Assembly (NCBI GenBank): GCA_963669405.2
Contig: CAXXHF010000002.1
Coordinates: forward strand, 1,612,001 to 1,676,000
Source of the DNA: Aureisphaera sp963669405
Lineage (GTDB): Bacteria > Bacteroidota > Bacteroidia > Flavobacteriales > Flavobacteriaceae
Direction of reading: 5' to 3'
Length of the DNA: 64,000 bases
Position 1 is the stretch's first letter. Each line of letters begins with the position of its first letter. The translations under genes and the position numbers were made by a program. Shown here one piece after another: positions 36,064 through 45,456 of this stretch. The notes beneath the pieces are model-generated. The model saw nothing but the letters and a program-made list of their open reading frames with translations, searched no databases and was not told the origin of the DNA.

Positions 36064-36175
36064 CTAATTGAGGGGTCGTGACTAGTTCTTCTTTTAAACT
36101 ATGCCATCACCATTTACATATCGAAAAATTGGCACATTACTTTTTTTGCTAAATTGCAAACACTAAGCACTGCAC

Positions 36176-37051
36176 ATGAACATTGCTGTACTATCCCGCG
36201 GGGAAAACCTGTATTCTACCCAAAGTTTGATGAAAGCTGGTTTGGCTAGAAATCATGATATGGAAGTATTGGATCCTACTCATTGTTCCCTAGTCATAGA
36301 GAAAGGAAAAGCAGCTTTGTATTATTACAACGAAATTGTAGATGATCTCCACGCTGTGATTCCACGTGTTGGTGCTTCCAATACCTATTATGGTTCATCC
36401 TTAGTAAGACATCTTCAATCTATGAATGTTTTCTGCGTTGTAGGCGCTGAACCCATTTTACAATCCCGTAATAAATGGACCTGTTTTCAAATATTGGCAA
36501 AGGCAGGTATCCCCATTCCAAAAACCATCTTGGGCAATGTTCAGGATGTAGCAAGTGCATTGCAACATTTTGGAGACCCACCAGTCATCATTAAATTACT
36601 ACAAGGAACCCATGGGCAAGGGGTTATTCTTGCCGAGACCTATGCTTCTGCTCTTTCCACTATAGAAACACTAAAAACATCTAAGGTTCGTTTCATTATT
36701 CAGGAATTTATTGCTGAATCAAACGGAGCTGATATACGGGCTATTGTAGTAGATGGAACTATAGTTGCTGCAATGAAAAGACAAAGTAGGGCTGGCGATT
36801 TTCGATCCAATCTACACCGAGGTGGAACCGCAGAACCTATTACATTAAGCACTGCACAAGAAAATATAGCTCTTCGTGCTGCCAAGGCTTTACGTTTGGG
36901 GGTATGTGGTGTAGACATCTTAGAGTCTAAACATGGTCCCATGGTACTGGAAGTAAATTCTACCCCTGGTTTGGAAGGCATTGAAACCACCACAGGTATT
37001 GATGTTTCAACAAAAATCATAAACTATATAGAACGCAATAAACGCACATGA
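36176..37051 (+). CDS. rimK: RimK-family ATP-grasp glutamate ligase
   Basis: 291 residues. N-terminal RimK domain (MNIAVLSRGENLYST) followed by an ATP-grasp domain with KLLQGTHGQGVIL, FIIQEFIAES, DIRAIVVDG, and metal-binding VLEVNSTPGLEGIE. RimK adds glutamate residues to the C-terminus of ribosomal protein S6 and can make polyglutamate. The stop overlaps the next start (ATGA at 37048-37051), so the downstream zinc deacylase is translationally coupled. In proteobacteria rimK is often linked to peptidase-type partners. A second tight overlap leads to the cyclo-ligase gene. Confidence 0.92.
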   Translation: MNIAVLSRGENLYSTQSLMKAGLARNHDMEVLDPTHCSLVIEKGKAALYYYNEIVDDLHAVIPRVGASNTYYGSSLVRHLQSMNVFCVVGAEPILQSRNKWTCFQILAKAGIPIPKTILGNVQDVASALQHFGDPPVIIKLLQGTHGQGVILAETYASALSTIETLKTSKVRFIIQEFIAESNGADIRAIVVDGTIVAAMKRQSRAGDFRSNLHRGGTAEPITLSTAQENIALRAAKALRLGVCGVDILESKHGPMVLEVNSTPGLEGIETTTGIDVSTKIINYIERNKRT

Positions 37052-38025
37052 CCTCAAAAAAGGCAGAATCCATGAACTTGATGGGAGAAGAAATAAGCCC
37101 AGGAAGTTCTATCGAACTTAATTTTAGCTTTGCCAATCTACATACAAATACTCCTGTAGATGTCCCTATTATTATAGAAAGATCCAAACATGATGGTCCA
37201 ACAGTACTATTCACAGCGGGTATTCATGGCGATGAGGTTAACGGTATTGAAATCGTTCGGCAAATGATCTCTAAAGGAATCAACAAGCCTAGAATTGGTA
37301 CTATCATATGTGTTCCTATTGTAAATATTTTTGGTTTCCTTCAAAAGGTTCGTGAGTTTCCTGACGGAAGGGATTTAAACCGTGCTTTTCCAGGAAGTAA
37401 AACTGGATCATTGGCTGCTCAGGTTGCCTATAAATTAATGAACCATATTATTCCACATGTAGATTATTGTATCGACTTTCACACAGGTGGATCGAGTCGT
37501 TTTAATGTTCCCCACATTCGTATTGAAAAAGGAGATAAACAACTCACAACTTTGGCAAAACAATTTAATGCTCCTTTTATCCTTCATTCCAAGAACCTGA
37601 ACAAATCCTTTCGGAACGCTTGCCAAAAAAAGGGTATTCCTTTGTTGTTGTTTGAAGGTGGAAAATCCAATTCTATTGATGCCATAGTAAGTAATACAGG
37701 AGTAAATGGTTCTAAAAGAGTATTGCATCATCTAGGAATGCTACGATCCAAATTTAAAGTCACATCACCTAAAAAGGCTTCCGTAATTATTACCCAAAGC
37801 AAATGGATTCGTGCGCATGCCTCTGGCATGTTCAAAACTGCTATTAAGGTAGGGGATTTTGTGGGTCGCAAAGAAGTGATAGGACATATTACAGATCCCT
37901 ATGGTAAAATTCATTATTCGGTAAAATCCAATAGTGAGGGTTATGTAATAAATGTAAATGAGGCTCCATTGGTATATCAAGGAGACGCATTGTTCCATAT
38001 ATCGACCGCAATTTATAATGGATAA
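37048..38025 (+). CDS. Succinylglutamate desuccinylase/aspartoacylase-family zinc hydrolase
   Basis: 325 residues. Zinc-carboxypeptidase-like fold with ligands His60 and Glu63 (GIHGDEVNG) and His145 (DFHTGG), substrate-binding Asn-Arg in DLNRAFPG (109-116), and probable catalytic Glu203 (LFEGG). The C-terminal third (about 250-325) is a barrel-sandwich-like domain. The family removes acyl groups from amino acids or cleaves small amides. The 4-bp overlap with rimK suggests a joint role, for example trimming or recycling a glutamate-containing product, but this is inference. The frame overlaps the next gene by 8 bp. Confidence 0.88.
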   Translation: MTSKKAESMNLMGEEISPGSSIELNFSFANLHTNTPVDVPIIIERSKHDGPTVLFTAGIHGDEVNGIEIVRQMISKGINKPRIGTIICVPIVNIFGFLQKVREFPDGRDLNRAFPGSKTGSLAAQVAYKLMNHIIPHVDYCIDFHTGGSSRFNVPHIRIEKGDKQLTTLAKQFNAPFILHSKNLNKSFRNACQKKGIPLLLFEGGKSNSIDAIVSNTGVNGSKRVLHHLGMLRSKFKVTSPKKASVIITQSKWIRAHASGMFKTAIKVGDFVGRKEVIGHITDPYGKIHYSVKSNSEGYVINVNEAPLVYQGDALFHISTAIYNG

Positions 38026-38581
38026 AAAAAACCTACGGAAAGAATACATAGCAAAAAGACAATTACTCAATGTTCAACAAATAGAAGAATACAGCATATC
38101 CATTGCCAATAGGGCTTTGGAACTTCCTATTTGGAATGCTACTTATTACCATATCTTTCTTTCCATTTCTGAAAAAAAAGAGATCATTACAGAATTTTTG
38201 CTCCATATCTTACAAGGACGTGATAAAAGTATTGTGGTCCCTAAGGCTGAGTTTGAAACTGGTGATATGAAGCATTTTTTGCTTCAGGAAAACACCGTTC
38301 TTAAAATTTCGAAATATGGAATTCCAGAACCCGCAGAAGGTATTGAAATCCCCATTTCAAAAATTGAGGTAGTATTTATTCCTTTATTGGCCTTTGATCT
38401 GGACGGTAACCGAATTGGTTATGGGAAAGGGTTTTATGATCGTTTTTTATCTAAATGCTCTCCTAATTGCTTAAAGATCGGGCTTTCATTTTTTGAAGCT
38501 GAAACTGTAGTCCCCACCAGTTCTGAAGACATTCCACTGGATTATTGCATCACTCCTAAGACCAGTTATTCTTTCAATTAA
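38018..38581 (+). CDS. 5-formyltetrahydrofolate cyclo-ligase
   Basis: 187 residues from ATG 38018, which overlaps the end of the upstream gene by 8 bp. An upstream in-frame ATG at 37958 would overlap by 68 bp and does not match the family. Family motifs: RKEYIAKR near the N-terminus, VVPKAE, and the phosphate-binding FDLDGNRIGYGKGFYDRFL about 125-145. It converts 5-formyl-THF to 5,10-methenyl-THF with ATP. Third gene of a rimK-led operon with overlapping frames. Confidence 0.92.
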   Translation: MDKKNLRKEYIAKRQLLNVQQIEEYSISIANRALELPIWNATYYHIFLSISEKKEIITEFLLHILQGRDKSIVVPKAEFETGDMKHFLLQENTVLKISKYGIPEPAEGIEIPISKIEVVFIPLLAFDLDGNRIGYGKGFYDRFLSKCSPNCLKIGLSFFEAETVVPTSSEDIPLDYCITPKTSYSFN

Positions 38582-38673
38582 ATAATGATCCTTAAATACT
38601 AGTTGAAAAACTGTCTTCTTAGAATTTATATCTTTACATTATATTACACTCCCCAAAACTTACTATAAAACCC

Positions 38674-39816
38674 ATGTTTTTGACCCAGAAGAAAAAGAAA
38701 AATAAAGGGCAAGAGGTAGAAGACTCCGCAGCATTGCAATACGAGAATCCTTTTAATAACTTTTATTATAAGGATGTTGCAGAATTAACGGGAGCTGGTG
38801 GTTGGACCGTCCTATTTAAAGAAAAAAAAAGCTATTTAGACTCACAAGCAAGAAGAATTCTTAACACTCCCGAAGATTACAAACCGTCCCTTAGGACTGC
38901 CATGGATTTTTACGCAGATGAGCATAAGTCCAAATCTGCCGAATTTTTTATGGCCTGTAGTATGGGAACCGCTTTCAATACAACCATAAAAATGCTTACG
39001 TATGATAAAAGGGAGTTTTGGGCGAAAGCAGTAGGAAGACCCATTTATGATGAAAACAATGAAATTATTGGAATTCAGGGGGTCTTTCAAGACATTGATG
39101 AAGGAAAGTTAAAGGAAATTAGTCTGGAGACATCGGTAAAGGTCATAGAATCTCAAAATTCGAGACTCTTCAACTTTGCTCATATTGTATCGCATAACCT
39201 CAGGTCTCATGCCAGTAATTTGAGTCTTACTTTAGACTTACTGAAATCCATAGATAATCACGATGAAGAAGAAGAATTGAAATCTAGTCTTCATGATATT
39301 TCAGAAAGCTTGAATGAAACCATTAACCACTTAAATGAAATTGTAACGGCTCAGTCCCATTCTTTGGACGAAAGAAGGATTTTGAGTTTTGATCATGTAT
39401 TGCAGAGCACGCTCAGTTCTATTAGTAGGATGATAGAGGAAACCAATACTGAAATTTTTTCAGACTTCTCCGAAGTGTCTGAAATAAGGTATATTCCTTC
39501 CTATCTTGAGAGTATCTTCCTCAATCTTATTACTAATGCCATCAAGTATAGGCACCCTGACAGGCACCCTACCATAGACATTTATAGCTTCCTTGAAAAG
39601 GATAAAACCTGCCTTATGATAAAAGATAATGGTTTAGGTATTGACTTGGAAAAGCATGGCAATAATCTTTTTAATATGTATCAGACCTTCCATACCGGGA
39701 AAGAATCGGTTGGGATTGGTCTTTTCATTACCAAAAATCAAATAGAAACCCTGCAAGGCAGTATCCATGTTGAGAGTACTGTAAATGAAGGATCCATTTT
39801 TAAAATCGTATTTTAG
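38674..39816 (+). CDS. Cytoplasmic PAS-domain sensor histidine kinase
   Basis: 380 residues with no signal peptide or transmembrane segment. PAS-like domain about 35-150 (WAKAVGRPIYDENNEIIGIQG), dimerisation/phosphoacceptor helix with His about 174 (SHNLRSHASN) and HATPase domain about 255-380 (NLITNAIKYRHPD, KDNGLGID, GIGLFITK). It is followed 23 bp later by a single-domain response regulator and is probably its kinase. The HNLR form of the H-box is common in Bacteroidota PAS kinases. Signal unknown. Confidence 0.9.
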   Translation: MFLTQKKKKNKGQEVEDSAALQYENPFNNFYYKDVAELTGAGGWTVLFKEKKSYLDSQARRILNTPEDYKPSLRTAMDFYADEHKSKSAEFFMACSMGTAFNTTIKMLTYDKREFWAKAVGRPIYDENNEIIGIQGVFQDIDEGKLKEISLETSVKVIESQNSRLFNFAHIVSHNLRSHASNLSLTLDLLKSIDNHDEEEELKSSLHDISESLNETINHLNEIVTAQSHSLDERRILSFDHVLQSTLSSISRMIEETNTEIFSDFSEVSEIRYIPSYLESIFLNLITNAIKYRHPDRHPTIDIYSFLEKDKTCLMIKDNGLGIDLEKHGNNLFNMYQTFHTGKESVGIGLFITKNQIETLQGSIHVESTVNEGSIFKIVF

Positions 39817-39839
39817 CCCCTACTAAATTCAACGCAATT

Positions 39840-40265
39840 TTGACAACCCCCTCCACATCCCCAATTAAGTTAGCATGTATCATAGATGATGACAATGTTT
39901 ATATTAACCTTATTAAAAAGGTCATCAATATTCGTAAATTGTCTGAAAACCTTCTCATTTTCAAAAATGGGAAAGAAGCCTTTAATTACTTTGCGCCAAT
40001 CATAAAAGAAGAGGACGGAGCCATTTTTCCCGAAATTATTCTCTTAGATCTTAATATGCCTGTTATGGATGGTTGGCGATTCTTGGAAGAGTTTACAAAA
40101 ATAAAAACAGGGAAAAACGTAAAAACTACACTCTACATTGTCAGTTCTTCAATAAATCCTATGGATTTGTCACGTGCTAAAGAGTTTTCCCTAGTCACAG
40201 ACTATCTCATAAAACCTGTTAACATTGATCAGTTTGAAGCATTGTTTGTAAAGAACAGCGCCTAA
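39840..40265 (+). CDS. Single-domain response regulator
   Basis: 141 residues starting with TTG at 39840; no ATG lies in frame before the acidic pocket, so the alternative start is needed (ATT at 39837 is the only neighbour). Receiver domain residues: acidic triad Asp16-18, phosphoacceptor Asp70 (ILLDLNMP), Ser in YIVSSS, Lys in YLIKPVN. No output domain, as in CheY/Spo0F types, so it acts by protein contact or phosphotransfer. Partner of the kinase at 38674-39816. Its stop overlaps the convergent lspA stop by 4 bp. Confidence 0.9.
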   Translation: MTTPSTSPIKLACIIDDDNVYINLIKKVINIRKLSENLLIFKNGKEAFNYFAPIIKEEDGAIFPEIILLDLNMPVMDGWRFLEEFTKIKTGKNVKTTLYIVSSSINPMDLSRAKEFSLVTDYLIKPVNIDQFEALFVKNSA

Positions 40266-40843
40266 GATTCTTCTACTGAAATCTCTTCTGTTAGTGGTTC
40301 AGTAACTTTTTTCGGAAATGCTTTTTTGTTAAATACAATGAGAATTCCTACTCCTATACTTATTGCTGTATCTGCTATATTAAACACGGGAGGAAAAAAG
40401 GAAAAAGAAAACATATCTACTACCTTACCATGAAACCAAGTACCATATCCTTCTTCAGGGAATATGTTTGCAACTTGTCCTACGCTGTCTTCAAAAAATA
40501 CCCCATAAAAAACAGAGTCTATAATATTACCTAAGGCTCCTGCAAAAATAAAAGCTAATGCAAAAGTGAGAATGGCTGGAGTATTTTTACGTACCGTATC
40601 ATACATCCAATAACCTATTCCCATTATAGCAAAGAGTCGAAAAATGGATAGTGCCAATTTTCCATATTGCCCCGGAATCTCAACTCCCCATGCCATTCCT
40701 GGGTTTTCTACAAAATGGATTTTGAACCAGCTAAAGATTTCAAATCCGTCTCCAAGTACAAAGGTGGTTTTTATATATATTTTCAAAATCTGATCGGCCA
40801 ATAAGATCAGAATAACAATTAGTAAGGCTTTCCGTAGTGACAT
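40262..40843 (-). CDS. lspA: Lipoprotein signal peptidase (SPase II)
   Basis: 193 residues, four transmembrane helices. Catalytic aspartates Asp143 (KVVDMFSF) and Asp158 (FNIADTAI) are in place, with FVENPGMAW about 44-52 and GALGNIID about 102-109. It cleaves prolipoproteins after lipidation, serving the several lipoproteins in this window (for example 2364-3779, 11207-12442, 45509-46051). Last gene of the ileS / TraR-like / DUF4097-type / lspA group on the minus strand, as commonly found in flavobacteria. The long charged C-terminal tail is typical of Bacteroidota members. Confidence 0.95.
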   Translation of the reverse strand: MSLRKALLIVILILLADQILKIYIKTTFVLGDGFEIFSWFKIHFVENPGMAWGVEIPGQYGKLALSIFRLFAIMGIGYWMYDTVRKNTPAILTFALAFIFAGALGNIIDSVFYGVFFEDSVGQVANIFPEEGYGTWFHGKVVDMFSFSFFPPVFNIADTAISIGVGILIVFNKKAFPKKVTEPLTEEISVEES

Positions 40844-40876
40844 AGTATCTTTAAGTTGCGCAAAAATAAAGAATAA

Positions 40877-41506
40877 TTATTGGGTAGGCTCTAAAATTAC
40901 ATCGCCGTTAACACTTTGGGCAATGACTTCATATAATCCTAGTTCTGGAAGATTATTTGCTACTTTTCCTCTTTGAGAGATTGCCTTCCCAAAAACACCA
41001 GATTTTGCATATACTTTTATAAAACCATGTCTGGAATTAAGCTGTGCATTTCCTAGAAACTCATGCAATGTACAATTGCCATTATTGAGTCCTGTGTAGA
41101 AGCTCTCATAGGTTCCAACAGCCTCCACAGATGCAATAAAAGAACTTACAAAGACTTCTAGGTTTTTAGGAACTTGTAGCGTCATTTCTATAGAGATCAC
41201 CTTATGTGCAGCTAGTTTGTCGTTAGCTGCTTCAAAATATGGGGTATATGCTGTGGTTACTCTCAATACACCTTGACTGTCTTGAACCGAAAGCACTACG
41301 TTTTCATAGTTCTCCCCTTCTACTTCGGTTATGATCTCAATGGTATCTGTATCCAGTGTTTCAATTTTTATGAGAAATACCTGATCACTATGAATCTCTA
41401 GTTTCTGAATACCCTCTGCATCCAGAGATCGATGAATCACCTTCTGTGCTTGACAGTTTACTGTGATAAGCATAAAAAAGACGATATAGTTTATACATTT
41501 CTTCAT
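40877..41506 (-). CDS. DUF4097-type adhesin-like periplasmic protein
   Basis: 209 residues from ATG 41506 (MKKCINYIVFFML), which gives a proper signal peptide ending NCQAQ. An in-frame ATG at 41533 lies within the terminator hairpin and is unlikely. The body is a beta-helix-like series of short strands (VEAVGTYESFYTG, GFIKVYAKSGVFGKA) like DUF4097/DUF2807 putative auto-adhesins. Function unknown. The hairpin at 41507-41530 directly abuts the start codon, so expression may be limited or regulated. Between the TraR-like gene and lspA. Confidence 0.7.
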   Translation of the reverse strand: MKKCINYIVFFMLITVNCQAQKVIHRSLDAEGIQKLEIHSDQVFLIKIETLDTDTIEIITEVEGENYENVVLSVQDSQGVLRVTTAYTPYFEAANDKLAAHKVISIEMTLQVPKNLEVFVSSFIASVEAVGTYESFYTGLNNGNCTLHEFLGNAQLNSRHGFIKVYAKSGVFGKAISQRGKVANNLPELGLYEVIAQSVNGDVILEPTQ

Positions 41507-41530
41507 AAAAAAAGCCCTACCAAGTAGGGC
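41507..41530 (-). terminator. Terminator-like hairpin abutting a start codon
   Basis: Perfect 7-bp stem gccctac/gtagggc (41514-41520 with 41524-41530), 3-nt loop. On the minus strand it is followed by a run of seven T and then directly by the ATG at 41506. Lies 29 bp after the stop of the TraR-like gene. Confidence 0.8.
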
Positions 41531-41559
41531 CAATACTAATATGTTCTTTGTAGGATATC

Positions 41560-41943
41560 TTATTTCTGCATATTCTTGGCCTCGATGCTCAATGTAGCAT
41601 GGGGTACCAATTTTAAGCGCTCCGGGTTAATAAGCTTCCCTGTAACACGACAAATACCGTAGGTTTTATTTTCAATTCGGATCAAGGCATTCTTGAGATC
41701 ACGAATAAACTTTTCCTGACGTATTGCTAACTGAGAAGATGTTTCCTTACTCATTACCTCACTTCCTTCATCAAAGGCTTTAAAGGTAGGAGAAGTATCA
41801 TCTGTACCGTTATTACTATCATTTTTGTAAGCACTCTCTATAAGATGCAATTGCTCTTGTGCTTTATCTATTTTTTCTTGAATAAGAACTCTAAATTCTT
41901 CAAGCTCTTTATCACTATATCGATTCTTAACTTCTTGAGCCAT
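41560..41943 (-). CDS. TraR/DksA-family regulator lacking the zinc finger cysteines
   Basis: 127 residues. N-terminal coiled coil (about 10-90), then the DksA C-terminal motif TYGICRVTGKLINPERL. In classical DksA four Cys hold zinc; here only Cys98 is present and the other positions are Thr, Leu and Ile, so zinc binding is not expected. Flavobacterial homologues next to ileS and lspA have the same form. DksA proteins act in the secondary channel of RNA polymerase with or without ppGpp. The stop of ileS and this start are 1 bp apart, so both genes share one message. Confidence 0.88.
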   Translation of the reverse strand: MAQEVKNRYSDKELEEFRVLIQEKIDKAQEQLHLIESAYKNDSNNGTDDTSPTFKAFDEGSEVMSKETSSQLAIRQEKFIRDLKNALIRIENKTYGICRVTGKLINPERLKLVPHATLSIEAKNMQK

Positions 41944-41944
41944 A

Positions 41945-44900
41945 TTAATTGTGTTTTTTAATACTTAACCTAGTTGCAATATCGTCAAAAGTAATTTCGG
42001 TTCCATCTCCTACTTCGTCTTCAAATTGCAAGACCTCGGTTAAGGTTTCTTGTTTAATGTAAGCTATATTCTGCTCTATAGCAGATTTCAGGTTTTTGTC
42101 TTCTTGTAAAATAATCTCAACACGATCTGTAACTTCAAATCCAGAATCTTTTCTAAGGTTCTGAATACGATTCACCAATTCTCTAGCAATCCCTTCATTC
42201 CTAAGCTCATCGGTCATAGTTACATCTAATGCAACAGTTATCCCTCCTGCATTTGCTACCAACCATCCTTCAATGTCTTGTGAGCTGATTAGTACTTCAT
42301 CGAGTGTTAATGTAACATTTTTTTCGTTAAACAAAATAGAAATTTCTCCATCTTTTTCCAATCTTGAAATTTCGTCTTGTCCAAATGAACTGATTGACTG
42401 TGCAATAGACTTCATATCTTTTCCAAAACGAGGTCCTAGTTTTTTGAAATCTGGTTTTATTTGTTTTACCAAAATTCCAGATCCTTCATCAATCAATTCA
42501 ATTTCCTTTACATTCACTTCACTTGTAATAAGATTTGAAACCGCCAGGATCTCTTCCCGTTCTGAATCATCCAAAACTGGAATCATTATCTTTTGAAGTG
42601 GTTGTCTCACCTTAATCTTCTCGCGCTGTCGTAACGATAAAACTAGGGAGCTTATTGTTTGAGCCCGCTGCATTTTTCGTTCCAACCCTGTATTGATATA
42701 TGTCGGATCTACTGTTGGAAAGTTACTAAGGTGTACAGATTTGGGAGCATTCTTTACAACTCCAGCTGTAAGATCCCTATATAAACGATCCATAAAGAAA
42801 GGGGCCACAGGAGCTCCTAATTGGGCAACCGTTACCAAACAAGTATATAATGTTTGATACGCACTCACTTTATCTTCTCCATAACTCCCTTTCCAATAAC
42901 GTCTTCTACTTAACCTAACAAACCAGTTACTAAGATTCTCCTGAACGAATTCTGAAATGGCACGGGTTGCCTTAGTAGGCTCATAATCTGCATAAGCCAC
43001 ATCAACCTTACGAATTAGTGTATTTAATTCTGAAAGAATCCATCGATCAATTTCGGGTCTTTTTTCCAAAAGAATGTCTGCTTCTTCGTATTTAAAATCG
43101 TCCAAATTGGCATATAGGCTGAAGAAACTATAGGTGTTGTAAAGTGTTCCGAAAAATTTATTGCGAACCTCAGCAATTCCGTCACTATCAAACTTCAGGT
43201 TATCCCACGGGTTCGCATTGCTTATCATATACCAGCGTGTCGCATCGGGACCATACTGGGCTAGGGTATCAAAAGGATCTACGGCATTGCCTAATCTCTT
43301 AGACATTTTTTGTCCATTCTTATCCAATACCAAACCATTAGACACTACATTCTTATAGGCCACATCGTCAAAAATCATCGTAGCAATGGCATGTAACGTA
43401 TAGAACCACCCACGGGTTTGGTCTACTCCTTCGGCAATAAAATCTGCCTTTCTCCAAGTGTTTTCTACTTTTTCCTTGTTTTCAAAAGGATAATGCCATT
43501 GTGCATAGGGCATAGATCCACTATCAAACCATACATCGATCAGGTCTGCTTCCCGTTTCATTGGTTTCCCGGATGGAGACACCAATATTATTTGATCTAC
43601 TATATTTTTATGCAGGTCTACTTTGGCATAATTCTCTTCAGATAAGTCACCCACTATGAATTCTTCAAAAATATCTTGTTGTAAACATCCAGCTTCCACA
43701 GACTTGGCCATTTCCGCTTTCAATTCTTCAACAGATCCAATACAGATTTCTTCGGTTCCATCTTCAGTTCGCCAAATAGGTAAAGGAATTCCCCAATAAC
43801 GGGAACGGGAAAGGTTCCAATCATTGGCATTGGCCAACCAATTTCCGAAGCGACCTTCTCCAGTAGCTTTGGGTTTCCAATTGATAGATTGATTTAATTC
43901 ATGCATGCGATCTCTAAAGGAGGTCACTTTTATAAACCAAGAATCTAATGGATAGTACAATATAGGTTTATCGGTTCTCCAACAGTTAGGGTAACTGTGT
44001 ACGTACTTTTCTACTTTAAAAGCCTTGTTTTCTATCTTCAGTTTGATGGCAAGTTCTACATCGACACTTTTTTCGGGTGCTTCTCCGTCATCATAATACT
44101 CATTCTTCACATATTTCCCACCAAAATCGCCCATTTCGGGTCTGAAACGTCCTTGTAGGTCTACCAATGGCACCAAATTTCCATTATCATCTTGCACCAA
44201 CATTGGCGGCACTTCTGGCACTGCTTCTTTAGCTACTTTGGCATCATCTGCACCAAACGTTGGAGCAGTGTGAACGATTCCTGTCCCGTCTTCGGTAGTT
44301 ACGAAATCCCCTGAAATGATTCGGAAGGCATTTTCAGGATTCTCGAAAGGAAGTGCATACGGCAACAATTGCTCATAACGGATCCCTACCAAATCGGCAC
44401 CTTTAAATTCACTATCAATAATGAAAGGTATTTTCTTAGCTCCCTGCTCGTATTCATCAAGTGCTGTTTTGTCTTCGGCCAATTCATATTTACCGCTCAA
44501 TTGTTTCCCTACCAAATTCTTGGCAAGAACAATCTGAATAGGCTCAAAGGTGTATTGATTAAATGTTTTGACCAATACGTAATCTATCTTTGGCCCAACA
44601 GTAAGAGCTGTATTGCTTGGCAAGGTCCAAGGAGTGGTTGTCCAAGCTAAAAAGTGGATGTCTCCACGGTCTTTTAGGAAATCTGGGAGCGTATTGCCAA
44701 TAGCTTTGAATTGTGCTACTACAGTAGTATCTGTAACATCTTGGTAGGTTCCGGGTTGATTCAATTCATGCGAACTCAATCCAGTTCCTGCTTTGGGTGA
44801 ATAGGGCTGAATGGTATATCCTTTGTACAGCAAATCCTTAGAATAGATTTGCTTCAATAACCACCAAACAGTTTCCATATATTTGGACTTATAGGTGATA

Positions 44901-45349
44901 TAAGGGTCTTCCATATCTACCCAATATCCATAACTTTCGGTTACCTTATTCCAGACATCTGTATAGCGCATCACTGCTTTTCTACATGCTGCATTATAAG
45001 CTTCTACAGATATTTTCTTTCCAATGTCCTCTTTGGTAATTCCCAATTCCTTTTCTACACCCAATTCTATGGGAAGTCCGTGGGTATCCCATCCTGCTTT
45101 ACGGTCTACCTTATATCCCTTTTGGGTTTTGTAACGACAGAATATGTCCTTGATTGCACGAGCCATTACGTGGTGTATTCCGGGCAATCCATTGGCAGAT
45201 GGTGGCCCTTCAAAAAACACATAGGGCTCGTTTCCTTCACGAATAGAAATACTTTCCTCAAAAATGTTTTCACGTTTCCAAAAATCGAGTATCTCCTCTC
45301 CTAATTTAGGAAGGTCCAAACCTTTGTATTCTTTAAATTTTACACTCAT
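41945..45349 (-). CDS. ileS: Isoleucyl-tRNA synthetase
   Basis: 1134 residues, length normal for Bacteroidota. Class I synthetase with the HIGH-type motif as GLPGIHH (about 55-61), editing (CP1) domain with WTTTPWTLPSNTAL and GTGIVHTAPTFGADD, KMSKRLGN loop about 690-697, and anticodon-binding C-terminal domain. It charges tRNA-Ile. The motif forms are of the eukaryote-like IleS2 type, which elsewhere is linked with low mupirocin sensitivity (known of the family; not testable here). First gene of the ileS / TraR-like / DUF4097-type / lspA group. Confidence 0.97.
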   Translation of the reverse strand: MSVKFKEYKGLDLPKLGEEILDFWKRENIFEESISIREGNEPYVFFEGPPSANGLPGIHHVMARAIKDIFCRYKTQKGYKVDRKAGWDTHGLPIELGVEKELGITKEDIGKKISVEAYNAACRKAVMRYTDVWNKVTESYGYWVDMEDPYITYKSKYMETVWWLLKQIYSKDLLYKGYTIQPYSPKAGTGLSSHELNQPGTYQDVTDTTVVAQFKAIGNTLPDFLKDRGDIHFLAWTTTPWTLPSNTALTVGPKIDYVLVKTFNQYTFEPIQIVLAKNLVGKQLSGKYELAEDKTALDEYEQGAKKIPFIIDSEFKGADLVGIRYEQLLPYALPFENPENAFRIISGDFVTTEDGTGIVHTAPTFGADDAKVAKEAVPEVPPMLVQDDNGNLVPLVDLQGRFRPEMGDFGGKYVKNEYYDDGEAPEKSVDVELAIKLKIENKAFKVEKYVHSYPNCWRTDKPILYYPLDSWFIKVTSFRDRMHELNQSINWKPKATGEGRFGNWLANANDWNLSRSRYWGIPLPIWRTEDGTEEICIGSVEELKAEMAKSVEAGCLQQDIFEEFIVGDLSEENYAKVDLHKNIVDQIILVSPSGKPMKREADLIDVWFDSGSMPYAQWHYPFENKEKVENTWRKADFIAEGVDQTRGWFYTLHAIATMIFDDVAYKNVVSNGLVLDKNGQKMSKRLGNAVDPFDTLAQYGPDATRWYMISNANPWDNLKFDSDGIAEVRNKFFGTLYNTYSFFSLYANLDDFKYEEADILLEKRPEIDRWILSELNTLIRKVDVAYADYEPTKATRAISEFVQENLSNWFVRLSRRRYWKGSYGEDKVSAYQTLYTCLVTVAQLGAPVAPFFMDRLYRDLTAGVVKNAPKSVHLSNFPTVDPTYINTGLERKMQRAQTISSLVLSLRQREKIKVRQPLQKIMIPVLDDSEREEILAVSNLITSEVNVKEIELIDEGSGILVKQIKPDFKKLGPRFGKDMKSIAQSISSFGQDEISRLEKDGEISILFNEKNVTLTLDEVLISSQDIEGWLVANAGGITVALDVTMTDELRNEGIARELVNRIQNLRKDSGFEVTDRVEIILQEDKNLKSAIEQNIAYIKQETLTEVLQFEDEVGDGTEITFDDIATRLSIKKHN

Positions 45350-45456
45350 TAGGCCTTGTTTTTAAATAAGGGTGCGAATTTACGGAATTTTTGTTCAAAA
45401 ACCCCACACACAGAGTGACTTGACAGCAGAATTTAACCCAAATTTAAAAGGGCATA

